Of a DNA stretch of 33,101 nt, positions 25,063 through 33,101 are shown piece by piece. Every line of letters begins with the position of its first letter. Positions within the stretch are counted from its first letter, which is position 1. The position numbers and the translations under genes are program-made. The stretch is from Gammaproteobacteria bacterium (GTDB lineage: Bacteria > Pseudomonadota > Gammaproteobacteria > SZUA-152), in contig WFQM01000254.1 of the NCBI GenBank assembly GCA_015487095.1, positions 1 to 33,101 of the forward strand, in the 5' to 3' direction. The notes beneath the pieces were generated by a model, which was not told the origin of the DNA, ran no database searches, and saw only the letters and a list, made by a program, of their open reading frames with translations.

Positions 25063-26268
25063 TTACAGTAAATTATTATAATTCTGCGCATTTTTCACCA
25101 ACCGGATACGCGTCTTTTGCCAGGGGTCAGACCAGGGCAACCCCGAAGACATCAGTGCCCGACACAATTTTAGTTCACCGCCAATATCATCAAGATGCAC
25201 AAATTCCGGGGCTGGCCCCTCCGCTCGTGGGCAATCCATACCGCCTTCAAAACCTTGATTGTGATAATTACCTAGCGGCAGCGTAATCCCCACTGTGGGC
25301 AAACCCCAAGCGGTCGCCGCCGTGGCTTCACAAGCACCACCATCCATCAACCGGCGTTGATGGGCCTTAGGCAAAGTCTTTTCTGCTATCTCCGAAAGCA
25401 CCTGTAATGCGCCGCTCTCGAATGGCGTGCGCCGATCTCCGAGGCGGACCACCGGGCCTTTACCGACACGCGCCCCCGGTAATGTGCGGGATGCCTCAAG
25501 ACTGACACACACCAGTGGACGTTTTGCCGTCGCCAACCAGCCCAGCTCAAAATGCTGCACGGCACCCACAAAGCCTACCTCCTCCGCCCGTGTCAACAAA
25601 CCGATAAATGGCGCACCTGCGTTGCGCCGATGCAGGTCAATGGCTGTGGAAACAATGGCAAATACTCCTACCAAATCATCCGCAGCCCGGGTATACAAAC
25701 GCTTGCCACTGATCCAGCAATGGGAACGGAAGGCGAAACTGCCAAACAGGCTTTTTGCCTGATGCCCGGCATAACGTTCCGCCAGTAACATTCCATCCGG
25801 CGTTTGAAACTGTACTTCGGCGCGATCTATGGCCCAGCCTGCTTTTAGCAGCTTTGGCTTGAGCAGACGAGCCCGCACTGTGGAATTCGTGATTTCGCCA
25901 TCATCGTCAGCCAACCACAACCGGGCACCGGGGAGGTGTTTGAGTGGCGAACCACCATGCCATTTCACAGCCAGCCGATTGGCGGCCAGCCACTTCACGC
26001 CATGAAAGCCAGGATGATCCATGTGTGCAATAAAAATGCGTACCGGTTCGTTTTTATCCGCGCTTGTTGTACGTCGACTCAGCAAACGTTGATAGGCCGT
26101 CGCCGTCGCCACACCTACGACCAAATTACCCACCGGATCAAAAAAATGCGCTACGCCGACTCGTGCCAGATGTGCCGACACACAGCGCGCTACATGCTGT
26201 TCACGAAAAGGAGCCGCAGGTTGGCGGAGGATATCTTTGAGCAGAGAGAGACGTTTGGCTGTCAGCAT
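25063..26268 (-). CDS. M42/M28-like zinc metallopeptidase
   Basis: 401 residues, no signal peptide. Candidate ligands and catalytic residues appear in family order: H82-M-D84-H, A-A-D197-D198-L-V-G, R-A-E229-E230-V-G-F-V-G-A, S-L-E258-A-S, and G-N-Y-H336-N-Q. The paired Glu in T-R-A-E-E-V-G is the general base plus a zinc ligand in M42 (glutamyl aminopeptidase/deblocking aminopeptidase) enzymes, and N-Y-H supplies the last ligand. It is most likely a cytoplasmic aminopeptidase, but the sequence diverges from textbook M42 members and the substrate cannot be read. The next gene upstream, the bactofilin, ends 27 bases before it. Confidence 0.82.
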   Translation of the reverse strand: MLTAKRLSLLKDILRQPAAPFREQHVARCVSAHLARVGVAHFFDPVGNLVVGVATATAYQRLLSRRTTSADKNEPVRIFIAHMDHPGFHGVKWLAANRLAVKWHGGSPLKHLPGARLWLADDDGEITNSTVRARLLKPKLLKAGWAIDRAEVQFQTPDGMLLAERYAGHQAKSLFGSFAFRSHCWISGKRLYTRAADDLVGVFAIVSTAIDLHRRNAGAPFIGLLTRAEEVGFVGAVQHFELGWLATAKRPLVCVSLEASRTLPGARVGKGPVVRLGDRRTPFESGALQVLSEIAEKTLPKAHQRRLMDGGACEATAATAWGLPTVGITLPLGNYHNQGFEGGMDCPRAEGPAPEFVHLDDIGGELKLCRALMSSGLPWSDPWQKTRIRLVKNAQNYNNLL

Positions 26269-26295
26269 TTTTGCAGCAAGGTAAATTAAGCGAGT

Positions 26296-26712
26296 TCAGC
26301 CCTGGTCTCGTTGATCGGTGAAGCGTTTCACTTCACCCATATGGATTTCACCTTCATGCACTGCACCTTCAGCAATAGCAATGAACGGGCTGGTAAGACT
26401 GCCACGAATCTTCGCAGTACACACAATTTCCATTTTTTCCCGGGCGCTAATCGAGCCTTCCACCTGTCCAGCAATCACAATGTGTTTGGCGACAATATCC
26501 CCAATCCAGCAACCACCTTCACCGATGACCAAGGTACCGTCGAGCTTGCTATTACCCTTTACCTTGCCCAGCACAATAGTATGCCCGCTACCACCGATAG
26601 TGCCGGTAAAAATACTGCCCAAACCAATACTGGTAGTGAAACCCGCAACGCTATCCAGACTACGACGACCTTTGTTGTTAGTCAGGTGGATTTTTGGGTC
26701 TTCACTGGCCAT
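26296..26712 (-). CDS. Bactofilin-like (polymer-forming cytoskeletal) protein
   Basis: About 138 residues from the ATG at 26712. The core is the right-handed beta-helix of bactofilins (DUF583): repeats such as T-I-V-L-G-K-V-K-G-N, L-V-I-G-E-G-G-C-W-I-G-D-I, I-V-I-A-G-Q-V-E-G-S-I-S and I-R-G-S-L-T. Bactofilins polymerise into cytoskeletal scaffolds that place envelope enzymes. The frame can be extended to a TTG at 26754 inside fabB, but the ATG 12 bases after the fabB stop is more natural. It has no clear ribosome site of its own, so translation is probably coupled to fabB. Confidence 0.85.
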   Translation of the reverse strand: MASEDPKIHLTNNKGRRSLDSVAGFTTSIGLGSIFTGTIGGSGHTIVLGKVKGNSKLDGTLVIGEGGCWIGDIVAKHIVIAGQVEGSISAREKMEIVCTAKIRGSLTSPFIAIAEGAVHEGEIHMGEVKRFTDQRDQG

Positions 26713-26723
26713 CGTGCAAAAAA

Positions 26724-27941
26724 TCAGTGCCGAAAACGCTGAAAGATGAGACAAGCATTGGTGCCACCGAAACCGAAGCTGTTGGACATCACCCTGTTTA
26801 GCTGCGCATCATCCACACGCGTTTGCACAATAGGCATACCCTGCGCGTCTTCGTCCAGCGTTTCCACATTAGCCGAAGCGGCGACAAAGTCACCCTGCAT
26901 CATCAGCAACGAATAAATCGCTTCATTGACGCCCGCTGCACCCAGCGCATGGCCGGTAAGCGATTTGGTGGAACTGATTTTGGGAACATTGTCGCCAAAC
27001 ACTTCACGCACCGCACCCAGTTCACGGGTATCCCCCACTGGCGTGCTGGTACCATGGGCGTTGATGTAATCAATATCACCATCAACCGTAGCCATAGCCT
27101 GTTGCATACAACGTACCGCACCTTCACCGGATGGCTGCACCATATCGTAACCATCACAGGTGGCACCATAACCCACAAGCTCACCGTAAATTTTTGCACC
27201 GCGTGCCAAAGCATGCTCCAACTCTTCTAATACCAACAGGCCACCACCACCGGCGATCACAAAGCCATCACGGTCGGCATCATAAGCCCGCGAAGCCTTT
27301 TCAGGTGTCTCATTATATTTGGAGGACATAGCGCCCATGGCATCAAACAGCACCGACTGACTCCAGTGCAGTTCCTCGCCACCACCGGCAAAGACGATGT
27401 CTTGTTTGCCCATCTGGATCAATTCCGCGCCGTTGCCGATGCAGTGCGCGCTGGTGGAACAAGCCGAGCTGATGGAATAGCTCACACCTTTGATTTTAAA
27501 GGCGGTGCCCAAACAGGCGGAAGTGGTACTGCCCATAGTACGCGGCACCATGAACGGACCGACTTTGCGCACACCTTTGGAGCGTAGCAAATCGGCAGCC
27601 AACACCACGTTTTCGTTGGAGGCACCACCAGAGCCAACCACCAGACCACTGCGTGGATTGGAAATGTCATCTTCTGTAAGTCCGGCATCTTCCAAAGCTT
27701 CTTTCATCGCCAGATAATTATAGGCAGCGGCATCTCCCATAAACCGGTATAACCTACGGTCAATCAGCTCCTTGGTATCCACTGCTACATCACCATACAC
27801 ACAACTGCGAAACCCAAGATCTGCATATTCCTGGCTAAAACTGATCCCTGAACGACCTTCACGAAGGGACTCCGCCACTTCTTGTTGATTATTTCCGATG
27901 CTGGACACGATGCCCATACCAGTGACGACGACACGTTTCAA
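26724..27941 (-). CDS. fabB: 3-oxoacyl-ACP synthase I
   Basis: 405 residues, the usual size. The catalytic triad is Cys161 in S-S-A-C-S-T-S-A-H, His296 in N-A-H-G-T-S-T-P and His331 in L-T-G-H-A-L-G-A-A, with Lys326. The C-terminus [10 protein letters not shown] is standard. FabB condenses malonyl-ACP with acyl-ACP and is essential for elongating the cis-3-decenoyl intermediate from FabA. The fabA gene is directly upstream on the same strand, the classic fabAB pair. The bactofilin gene follows within 12 bases, probably in the same transcript. Confidence 0.97.
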   Translation of the reverse strand: MKRVVVTGMGIVSSIGNNQQEVAESLREGRSGISFSQEYADLGFRSCVYGDVAVDTKELIDRRLYRFMGDAAAYNYLAMKEALEDAGLTEDDISNPRSGLVVGSGGASNENVVLAADLLRSKGVRKVGPFMVPRTMGSTTSACLGTAFKIKGVSYSISSACSTSAHCIGNGAELIQMGKQDIVFAGGGEELHWSQSVLFDAMGAMSSKYNETPEKASRAYDADRDGFVIAGGGGLLVLEELEHALARGAKIYGELVGYGATCDGYDMVQPSGEGAVRCMQQAMATVDGDIDYINAHGTSTPVGDTRELGAVREVFGDNVPKISSTKSLTGHALGAAGVNEAIYSLLMMQGDFVAASANVETLDEDAQGMPIVQTRVDDAQLNRVMSNSFGFGGTNACLIFQRFRH

Positions 27942-28013
27942 AACTGTTTCCTCCTGCCGGACGCTTTACTTAATTTCTGCTGTTTACTTGAATTCTACTG
28001 ACGTACTCTTCGA

Positions 28014-28529
28014 CTAAAAATTTTCTGTCGAGGTAAATAAACCTACCCGCAAATCGTTGGCAGAATAAATTTCACGGCCGTCAACTTCCATTACCGCATT
28101 GCCTATACCCATCACCAATTTGCGCAAAATGACGCGCTTCATGTTTATACGATAAGTGATTTTTTTATTTTCCGGCGTTACCTGACCAAAAAATTTCACC
28201 TCACCCGCTCCCAGTGCCCGCCCTCGACCTGGCCCACCCATCCAACCCAGAAAAAACCCCACCAGCTGCCACATAGCATCAACACCCAGGCAGCCGGGCA
28301 TCACCGGGTCATTTTTGAAATGGCAATCAAAAAACCACAGATCGGGAGTGATATCCAGCTCGGCAATGATTTCACCCTTGCCAAATTCACCACCTTCATC
28401 GGATATATGGGTGATGCGGTCACACATCAACATCGGAGGCAGGGGTAATTGCGCATTACCCGGTCCATACATTTCACCGCGTGCGCAGGCTAACAATTCT
28501 TCTCGTGAAAACTGATTTTGCTTTGACAT
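28014..28529 (-). CDS. fabA: 3-hydroxydecanoyl-ACP dehydratase/isomerase
   Basis: 171 residues from the ATG at 28529 ([11 protein letters not shown]), which places the active-site His70 in F-F-D-C-H-F and Asp84 in G-V-D-A-M-W-Q exactly as in E. coli FabA. The frame is open further upstream to 28610, but that extension has no family resemblance. FabA introduces the cis double bond that branches unsaturated from saturated fatty acid synthesis. It lies 72 bases upstream of fabB. A palindrome 15 bases before the start may be a control element. Confidence 0.97.
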   Translation of the reverse strand: MSKQNQFSREELLACARGEMYGPGNAQLPLPPMLMCDRITHISDEGGEFGKGEIIAELDITPDLWFFDCHFKNDPVMPGCLGVDAMWQLVGFFLGWMGGPGRGRALGAGEVKFFGQVTPENKKITYRINMKRVILRKLVMGIGNAVMEVDGREIYSANDLRVGLFTSTENF

Positions 28530-28543
28530 AGCTACTTGTTTTC

Positions 28544-28560
28544 GCCACTTAATTAGTGGC
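28544..28560. promoter_or_regulatory. Inverted repeat in the fabA leader
   Basis: GCCACT (28544-28549), spacer TAATT, AGTGGC (28555-28560), a perfect 6-base pair of arms just upstream of fabA. On the minus strand a GGGGAGGAG run directly precedes it. It could be a repressor site or an RNA hairpin near the ribosome-binding region. It does not match the FabR or DesT sites I know. Confidence 0.4.
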
Positions 28561-28849
28561 TCCTCCCCAGGATGGTTAACACCATTTTGTTGTTTGCGCA
28601 TTATGCACACTGGTTTATTTATGATCTAAATCGCCATATTCTGAACAACTGCGTACGACTAAAGACAGGCAAGAGTACCACATCAGCTGTGAATTTTGGA
28701 GCACACCCGAGCCAGTATCAACGATTCCCGGCCATTGCCCAAGTGTTAACCAAGCATGACTCATTTTTGCTGTAGCAGGCCACTTTTCCAGATCAGCCGT
28801 CTGAAATCGGTGCAAATGAAACCAGCCTGAAATCAATCTGCACATGTGT

Positions 28850-31039
28850 TCATGCCCCTTTTTTTTCAGGAAAATCACGTGCAGCCTCCATAACATTGGG
28901 TAATTGCTCCAATTTGGCCAATGCCTGACTCAACTGTTCAACATCATGGATATCCAACGTCAAGGTCATATTGGCAAGGTTGCTTTTGGGATCTGTCAAG
29001 GTATTCACCGCCGAGACATTCAATTGTGCATTACTCAACACTTCCGTAATATCGCGCAGCAAACCTTGGCGATCAAATGCCCGTACGCAGATGTCCACAG
29101 CGTAGGTTTGCTGGCTGCCACGACTCCATTCAACATCAATTAACCGCTCCGGCTCTTCCCGCTTCAGGCGCAGTAAATTTCGGCAGTCATTACTGTGTAC
29201 GGTAATTCCACGACCACGCGTGATGTAACCAACAATCTGGTCATCAGGCACTGGTTTGCAGCATCGCGCAACATGAGTAACCAGTTCGCCCACCCCCATA
29301 ATACGGACACTATCGGATTGGTCATTTTTAGCTGCGGAAGACTTTGTCCGCAGAGGCGTTTTTCCCGGCTGCCGTGTAACCGGCAAAATCAACGCAGATA
29401 AACGCCCGGCAATTTGCGCACTGGTGATATCCCCACAACCTACCGCAGCAAAAAACTCATCTATCGAGGGACGCTTAAATTGCTTTGCAAGAAAATCAAA
29501 GTTGACCTCAGAAAGGCCAAGACGCTGAAATTCCTTTTCCACCACATCACGACCATCCACAGCATTATTGGCAAAGTCCTGTTGCCGAAACCATGCGCGT
29601 ACTTTGGCACGCGCACGCGCACCGGTGAGATAACCAAGATGCGGATTCAACCAGTCCCGGCTCGGCTTACTTTGCTTTGAGGTCAGAATTTCAACCTGCT
29701 CGCCGTTTTTTAACTCATAACCAATAGACACAATCTTCCCATTGACTTTAGCCCCCCGAAAACCGTGCCCTACATCGGTGTGTATATGGTAGGCAAAATC
29801 CAGTGGTGTGGAGCCTTTGGGCAGGTCCAGCACCTTGCCTTGCGGCGTTAACACATAAACTCGATCCTGGAAAACTTCAGACTTAAAACGATCAATAAAA
29901 TCGTCCATGTCTCGTTCTTCATCTTTCCATTCCAATATTTGACGCAACCAGGATATCTTCTCCCGATAAACATCATTTTGACGACCACCCTCTTTATATC
30001 CCCAGTGTGCCGCTACACCATGCTCGGAATGCTGGTGCATTTCATGGGTACGAATCTGTATTTCCAGCGTCTTCCCATCCGGGCCAATCACTGCCGTATG
30101 CAAAGATTGGTAGCGGTTTTCTTTGGGTGATGCGATATAGTCATCGAACTCGCTGGGGATGGGCTGCCATAAGGTATGCACCAATCCCAACGCGGCATAA
30201 CACGCCGCCACATCATCGACTAAAATCCGTACTGCGCGCACGTCAAACAAGCCCTGAAAACCCACCGACTTGCCTTCCATTTTTCGCCAAATGCTGTAAA
30301 TGTGCTTCGGTCGCCCCACAACCTGCCCATCGACACCGGCCATATCAAGCTCGTGGCGCAACTGTTTTACAACGCCAGCAATGTACTTTTCACGATCCTC
30401 CCGGCGCTCATCCAGTAATCGGGCAATACGTTGATAATTTTCGGGCTCAAGAAAGCGAAAACTTAAATCTTCCAGCTCCCATTTTAGTTGCCAGATACCC
30501 AGACGATTAGCCAATGGTGCAAAAATATCCATTGTTTCACTGGCCACCCTGCGCCGGGACTCCTCCGGCATGGTCTTTAATTCACGCATGACCTGCACAC
30601 GCTCTGCAAGCTTGATCAGCACCACGCGCACATCTTCTGCCATACCCAGCAACAGCTTGCGCAAACCTTCAAGGTGGATGAACTTTTCATCGCTGCTTTG
30701 CTGTTGGAGCCTGTAATCATCAACAACGCGCAGCTTGCGAACACCTGCAACCATTTCTGCCACACCAGCACTGAACAGGGGGTCCAGTTGCTCTGGGGGC
30801 AACATTACCGGGGGAATATCACTGAATAATGCAGCAACCAGAGGGTCAGCATCCACATGCAGCATCATTAAAATCTCAACCACACCCCGGGCGTGTAGCA
30901 GCAATGGCTCAACAGAAATACCTTGTGCTTTTGCCACAGTGACGATAAGGGCATCGGCTTCCAGCAATGCATCGTGCGCGCCCTCGGGCAACTGCGTGCT
31001 AATTTCACGCAACCAGTGTGATGCTTCAGGAAGCGTCAT
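28850..31039 (-). CDS. relA: (p)ppGpp synthetase I
   Basis: 729 residues. The N-terminal hydrolase-like domain has lost the HD motif (A-A-L-F-S-D-I-P-P near 69-77). The synthetase domain has R-Y-Q-S-L-H-T (309-315) and the acidic E-F-D-D (297-300) that marks synthesis-only RelA rather than bifunctional SpoT. TGS (D-R-V-Y-V-L-T-P-Q-G), the zinc-finger segment with C-C-K-P and a C-terminal ACT domain follow in the normal order. RelA makes (p)ppGpp on stalled ribosomes during amino acid starvation. It lies 42 bases downstream of the Crp/Fnr gene on the same strand. Confidence 0.96.
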   Translation of the reverse strand: MTLPEASHWLREISTQLPEGAHDALLEADALIVTVAKAQGISVEPLLLHARGVVEILMMLHVDADPLVAALFSDIPPVMLPPEQLDPLFSAGVAEMVAGVRKLRVVDDYRLQQQSSDEKFIHLEGLRKLLLGMAEDVRVVLIKLAERVQVMRELKTMPEESRRRVASETMDIFAPLANRLGIWQLKWELEDLSFRFLEPENYQRIARLLDERREDREKYIAGVVKQLRHELDMAGVDGQVVGRPKHIYSIWRKMEGKSVGFQGLFDVRAVRILVDDVAACYAALGLVHTLWQPIPSEFDDYIASPKENRYQSLHTAVIGPDGKTLEIQIRTHEMHQHSEHGVAAHWGYKEGGRQNDVYREKISWLRQILEWKDEERDMDDFIDRFKSEVFQDRVYVLTPQGKVLDLPKGSTPLDFAYHIHTDVGHGFRGAKVNGKIVSIGYELKNGEQVEILTSKQSKPSRDWLNPHLGYLTGARARAKVRAWFRQQDFANNAVDGRDVVEKEFQRLGLSEVNFDFLAKQFKRPSIDEFFAAVGCGDITSAQIAGRLSALILPVTRQPGKTPLRTKSSAAKNDQSDSVRIMGVGELVTHVARCCKPVPDDQIVGYITRGRGITVHSNDCRNLLRLKREEPERLIDVEWSRGSQQTYAVDICVRAFDRQGLLRDITEVLSNAQLNVSAVNTLTDPKSNLANMTLTLDIHDVEQLSQALAKLEQLPNVMEAARDFPEKKGA

Positions 31040-31081
31040 GCGAGAAAACGCTCATTGAGTAATGATAATTTTGCGGCAAAA

Positions 31082-31729
31082 TCACCAGGCTGGCGGCAGA
31101 CGCTCATTAAGCGTGATAATTTTGTTCTCAATCGTAATGTAACCGCCAATGGACAGATCTCGTAAAATACGACTGACCATTTCTCGTGATGCTCCCACCA
31201 TACTGGCAATATCACGCTGCGTCAGTCGTTGTCTGATGACATTTTTCCCGTTCACTTCTTCGGACATTTCCAGTAACAGGCGGGCAACCCGGCCATACAC
31301 ATCCATTAACGCCAGACTACGTACATTTTCGGTCAGTTCACGCAAGCGGCACGCCAACCCACGCATCACAACCAAAGCAATAGTGGCATGCTGCTCCATA
31401 CATTTTTCAAAAGCCACTTTTGACAACACCGCCAATTTGGTGTCTTCCACCGTCATCACCGATGCCGAACGCGGTGCCTCATCGAGAATGGCCAACTCAC
31501 CAAAATACTCCCCGGCTCCTTGCATATTCAAGGTCACTTCCTTGCCCTCTTCGTCCGACAAAAATACCTTGACCTTGCCTGACAGCACCACATACAAGGA
31601 ATCTGATGCGTCACCCTCGCAAATCACCAAGGTATTTTTCGGAAAACTACGTGTAACTGCCAGACTGGATATAGCGGCCATTTCTGTCTCTGACAGTCCC
31701 GAAAATAGCGCAATGTTTCTGAGTGCCAC
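31082..31729 (-). CDS. Crp/Fnr-family transcription regulator
   Basis: About 215 residues from the GTG at 31729 (VALRNIALFSGLS), which has AAGGAG seven bases upstream; the longer GTG at 31756 lacks one. An N-terminal cyclic-nucleotide-type barrel (G-E-Y-F-G-E-L-A-I-L-D-E-A-P-R-S-A-S) carries the residues that contact cAMP phosphate in CRP (G-E-L and R-S). The C-terminal helix-turn-helix is L-T-Q-R-D-I-A-S-M-V-G-A-S-R-E-M-V-S-R. The N-terminal cysteine cluster of Fnr is absent, so an oxygen-labile Fe-S cluster is unlikely. Ligand and regulon are unknown. The neighbour downstream is relA. Confidence 0.92.
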   Translation of the reverse strand: MALRNIALFSGLSETEMAAISSLAVTRSFPKNTLVICEGDASDSLYVVLSGKVKVFLSDEEGKEVTLNMQGAGEYFGELAILDEAPRSASVMTVEDTKLAVLSKVAFEKCMEQHATIALVVMRGLACRLRELTENVRSLALMDVYGRVARLLLEMSEEVNGKNVIRQRLTQRDIASMVGASREMVSRILRDLSIGGYITIENKIITLNERLPPAW

Positions 31730-31763
31730 GTAAATACTCCTTACAGTAAGTCTCACTTTATAA

Positions 31764-31798
31764 TTGGACTATGTCCAAAATCATTGGCCCAAAATGGG
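31764..31798. promoter_or_regulatory. Two inverted repeats between divergent genes, candidate operators
   Basis: TTGGAC-TAT-GTCCAA (31764-31778) and CCCA-AAA-TGGG (31788-31798) lie side by side upstream of the Crp/Fnr gene. On the minus strand a TATAAA, a possible -10, is next to the first. The layout suits autoregulation, but the sites do not match the CRP/FNR consensus TGTGA/TTGAT halves. Confidence 0.4.
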
Positions 31799-32031
31799 AA
31801 TTTTCACAGCAAACAAGTGTACTACCACCTTTCCCTACAGAGCCCTCAAGCCTATTCTGGTAAGCAGAAAAGGGAGAATCGGGTTGAAAATGACAAGGGC
31901 GTCATTATAGCCCCATGATTCTGGCATCACATAATGCAGCATGGCAAGTCGCGTTGCGACTTAATTGTAAAATCGTTACACAGATATCTCGCAACAGCAA
32001 CCGTTACGATAAAATAGAAACCGGACACTCC

Positions 32032-32649
32032 ATGATGATTACGACACACGAAATCGCAAATTTCCCGTCCAGCCCACTCAAGGCACACAGCAGTGAAACA
32101 TCGATTGCACCTTCATCCCTCTCCGCCTGGAAAGCATTTCAGGCTGGCATGCAAATGCTACAGCGGTATGCTGACCGTTCACCCGTTGACATTCCTGCTG
32201 TCGCAAAATCGAATCTACAGTTATTGCACCAGTCATTATCTTACGACTCACAATACAGTGACAATATCGAATATATCCGGCATGAGGGAGCAAAAGGCCG
32301 CCAACCAATATTGCGGCGTCTATATGCCGACCAAGAACTTACGGCAGACCTGCTGGCATTCCAGGAGGGGACATCCATCAACCTGACAACACTGCCACAG
32401 CGCTACACAATGTACTTGCTTATTTCAGGCAGTGCGCAACTTGATGCAGAAAATAAAATCAGTAGTCCGGTGCGGCATTGGTGGGACCGCATAGGTTCAA
32501 ATAGCAATAAAAACTATCTGCGCAGCGGAGACGTTATCATTCGCTCATACAAACAAAAAAGCAGCCAACTCACCGCCCGCGGGAAAAACTGCCTGTTGTT
32601 GAGGGTACACACACCTACGGTGGAAGCGTCCAGAAAAACAGCTTCATAA
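32032..32649 (+). CDS. Unknown protein with a cupin-like C-terminal part
   Basis: About 205 residues from the paired ATGs at 32032/32035 (the frame is open from 31915 but the extra 39 residues look random). There is no signal peptide. The second half reads like a cupin barrel: L-L-A-F-Q-E-G-T-S-I-N-L, Y-L-L-I-S-G-S-A-Q-L-D and L-R-S-G-D-V-I-I-R-S-Y, ending L-L-L-R-V-H-T-P. The metal-binding histidines of active cupins are not seen. The N-terminal half is helical, Ser/Gln-rich and unrecognised. The stop codon lies inside the left arm of the palindromic element. Divergent from the Crp/Fnr gene, which might control it. Confidence 0.6.
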   Translation: MMITTHEIANFPSSPLKAHSSETSIAPSSLSAWKAFQAGMQMLQRYADRSPVDIPAVAKSNLQLLHQSLSYDSQYSDNIEYIRHEGAKGRQPILRRLYADQELTADLLAFQEGTSINLTTLPQRYTMYLLISGSAQLDAENKISSPVRHWWDRIGSNSNKNYLRSGDVIIRSYKQKSSQLTARGKNCLLLRVHTPTVEASRKTAS

Positions 32650-32833
32650 TCCTAAATTAATCAATTGAATCTACTGTGAACGTCTATGGCACCGAATCTA
32701 AAAGACTTTTTGGGCTATTTTGAACTCACTGTATGGATGATACGCTGTTGTCCAAAATAGTCCAAAAAGTCTTCTATCTTCAGCACCATAGTCGCTCTCG
32801 TTACGATTCAACTGATTAATTTAGGATAATGAA
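32643..32833. mobile_element. 191-bp palindromic element, MITE-like
   Basis: The two ends are long imperfect inverted repeats. The outer 29 bases (32643-32671) match the complement of 32805-32833 with two mismatches (core ATCCTAAATTAATCA). Inner matching blocks include CTATGG and GACTTTTTGGxCTATTTTG, giving arms of about 75-80 bases around a short centre that itself holds GTAT/ATAC. No reading frame is inside. Size and form fit a non-autonomous miniature transposable element or a large intergenic hairpin. It would fold into a long stem if transcribed. A target-site duplication is not certain. Confidence 0.7.
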
Positions 32834-32859
32834 AACAAGCTTTATGGAGAAAAGCTGAA

Positions 32860-33101
32860 TTAATTCCCCTTTGATATTTTATAACAATTTCTACCCAGCT
32901 CTTTTGCCAGATAAAGCGCTTCATCTGCCTGTAATATTAAATCTGAAGGAGAGACTCCCTCACATGCCACCCCACTGGTAATCCCCAAGCTCACAGTAAT
33001 ATGATTTGTCACTTCGGAAAACTCATGCAAAATCTTTAACGAACGAATTTTCTCACAAAGCTTTTTCGCAAGCTTTTCCGCACCCTTAATATCTGTATTT
33101 G
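32860..33101 (-). CDS. GGDEF-domain protein, C-terminal part (runs off the window)
   Basis: 79 residues to the TAA at 32860-32862. The segment matches the end of a diguanylate cyclase domain: G-A-E-K-L-A-K-K-L-C-E-K-I-R, then I-T-V-S-L-G-I-T, then D-L-I-L-Q-A-D-E-A-L-Y-L-A-K-E-L-G-R-N. The GG(D/E)EF loop itself lies beyond the window, so activity cannot be judged. Such enzymes make cyclic di-GMP, the ligand of the PilZ protein at the other end of the window. The gene ends 27 bases from the palindromic element. Confidence 0.88.
   Translation of the reverse strand, partial: NTDIKGAEKLAKKLCEKIRSLKILHEFSEVTNHITVSLGITSGVACEGVSPSDLILQADEALYLAKELGRNCYKISKGN

Noticed and set aside
26311-26749. Two 143-residue plus-strand frames opposite the bactofilin gene
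   Set aside because: They are antisense shadows; the minus-strand frame has the beta-helix repeats of a known family.
28600-28700. FabR/DesT-type operator upstream of fabA
   Set aside because: A CGTACG core is present near 28650, but the flanking half-sites do not match the known operators.
1-33101. CRISPR array, rRNA operon or intact insertion sequence
   Set aside because: No regular repeat-spacer pattern, rRNA sequence or transposase frame was seen on either strand.

Overview
The window looks like chromosomal DNA of a gammaproteobacterium. The support is a FabA/FabB unsaturated fatty acid pair, a synthetase-only RelA, a YheU (UPF0270) protein, a PhoP-type regulator and a c-551-like cytochrome. 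A Cellvibrionales/Pseudomonadales-type host is my best guess, but that is inference from protein style and not a database match.

Layout. 1-3100: a partial reading frame, an orphan 3' half of tRNA-Arg(CCU) that looks like an attachment-site scar, a PilZ protein, a small cupin, a Sel1-repeat protein, YheU with an S24-like protein, and a small low-complexity protein. 3365-7325: an unknown membrane-anchored protein and a large M16C (PreP-like) metalloprotease. 7367-17313, all minus strand: an exopolysaccharide/group-4-capsule-like export block. In transcription order it holds a 1107-residue ATPase fusion, a GfcA/YjbE-like small secreted protein followed by a strong terminator, YjbH/GfcD, a seven-repeat SLBB export protein and a Wzz-type chain-length protein. 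17314-19272: about 2 kb of AT-rich DNA with no convincing gene but with repeats. 19273-23497, plus strand: a tight six-gene operon. 23626-31729, minus strand: PhoP-like regulator, cytochrome c, M42-like peptidase, bactofilin, FabB, FabA, RelA and a Crp/Fnr regulator. 32032-33101: a cupin-like protein, a 191-bp palindromic element and the C-terminus of a GGDEF protein.

The most interesting part is the operon at 19273-23497. It encodes a FimV-like TPR protein, a degenerate receiver protein with a C-terminal helical/winged-helix-like region, a COG2229-type small Ras-like GTPase, a winged-helix plus roadblock-like protein, a stand-alone protoglobin with its proximal His, and a classical Roadblock/LC7 protein. 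GTPase plus roadblock is the MglA/MglB and Streptomyces conservon logic. A haem globin and a FimV-like partner in the same operon suggest a gas- or redox-responsive GTPase switch, possibly acting on polarity, type IV pili or surface behaviour. That function is inference; the gene content and spacing are read directly.

The second notable item is the 1107-residue ATPase. It joins an ExeA/exosortase-type AAA ATPase, a degenerate J-like segment, one membrane helix, a TolA-like Ala/Glu/Lys stalk coded by 18-bp tandem repeats, and two NTF2-like domains. It sits at the head of the polysaccharide export genes.
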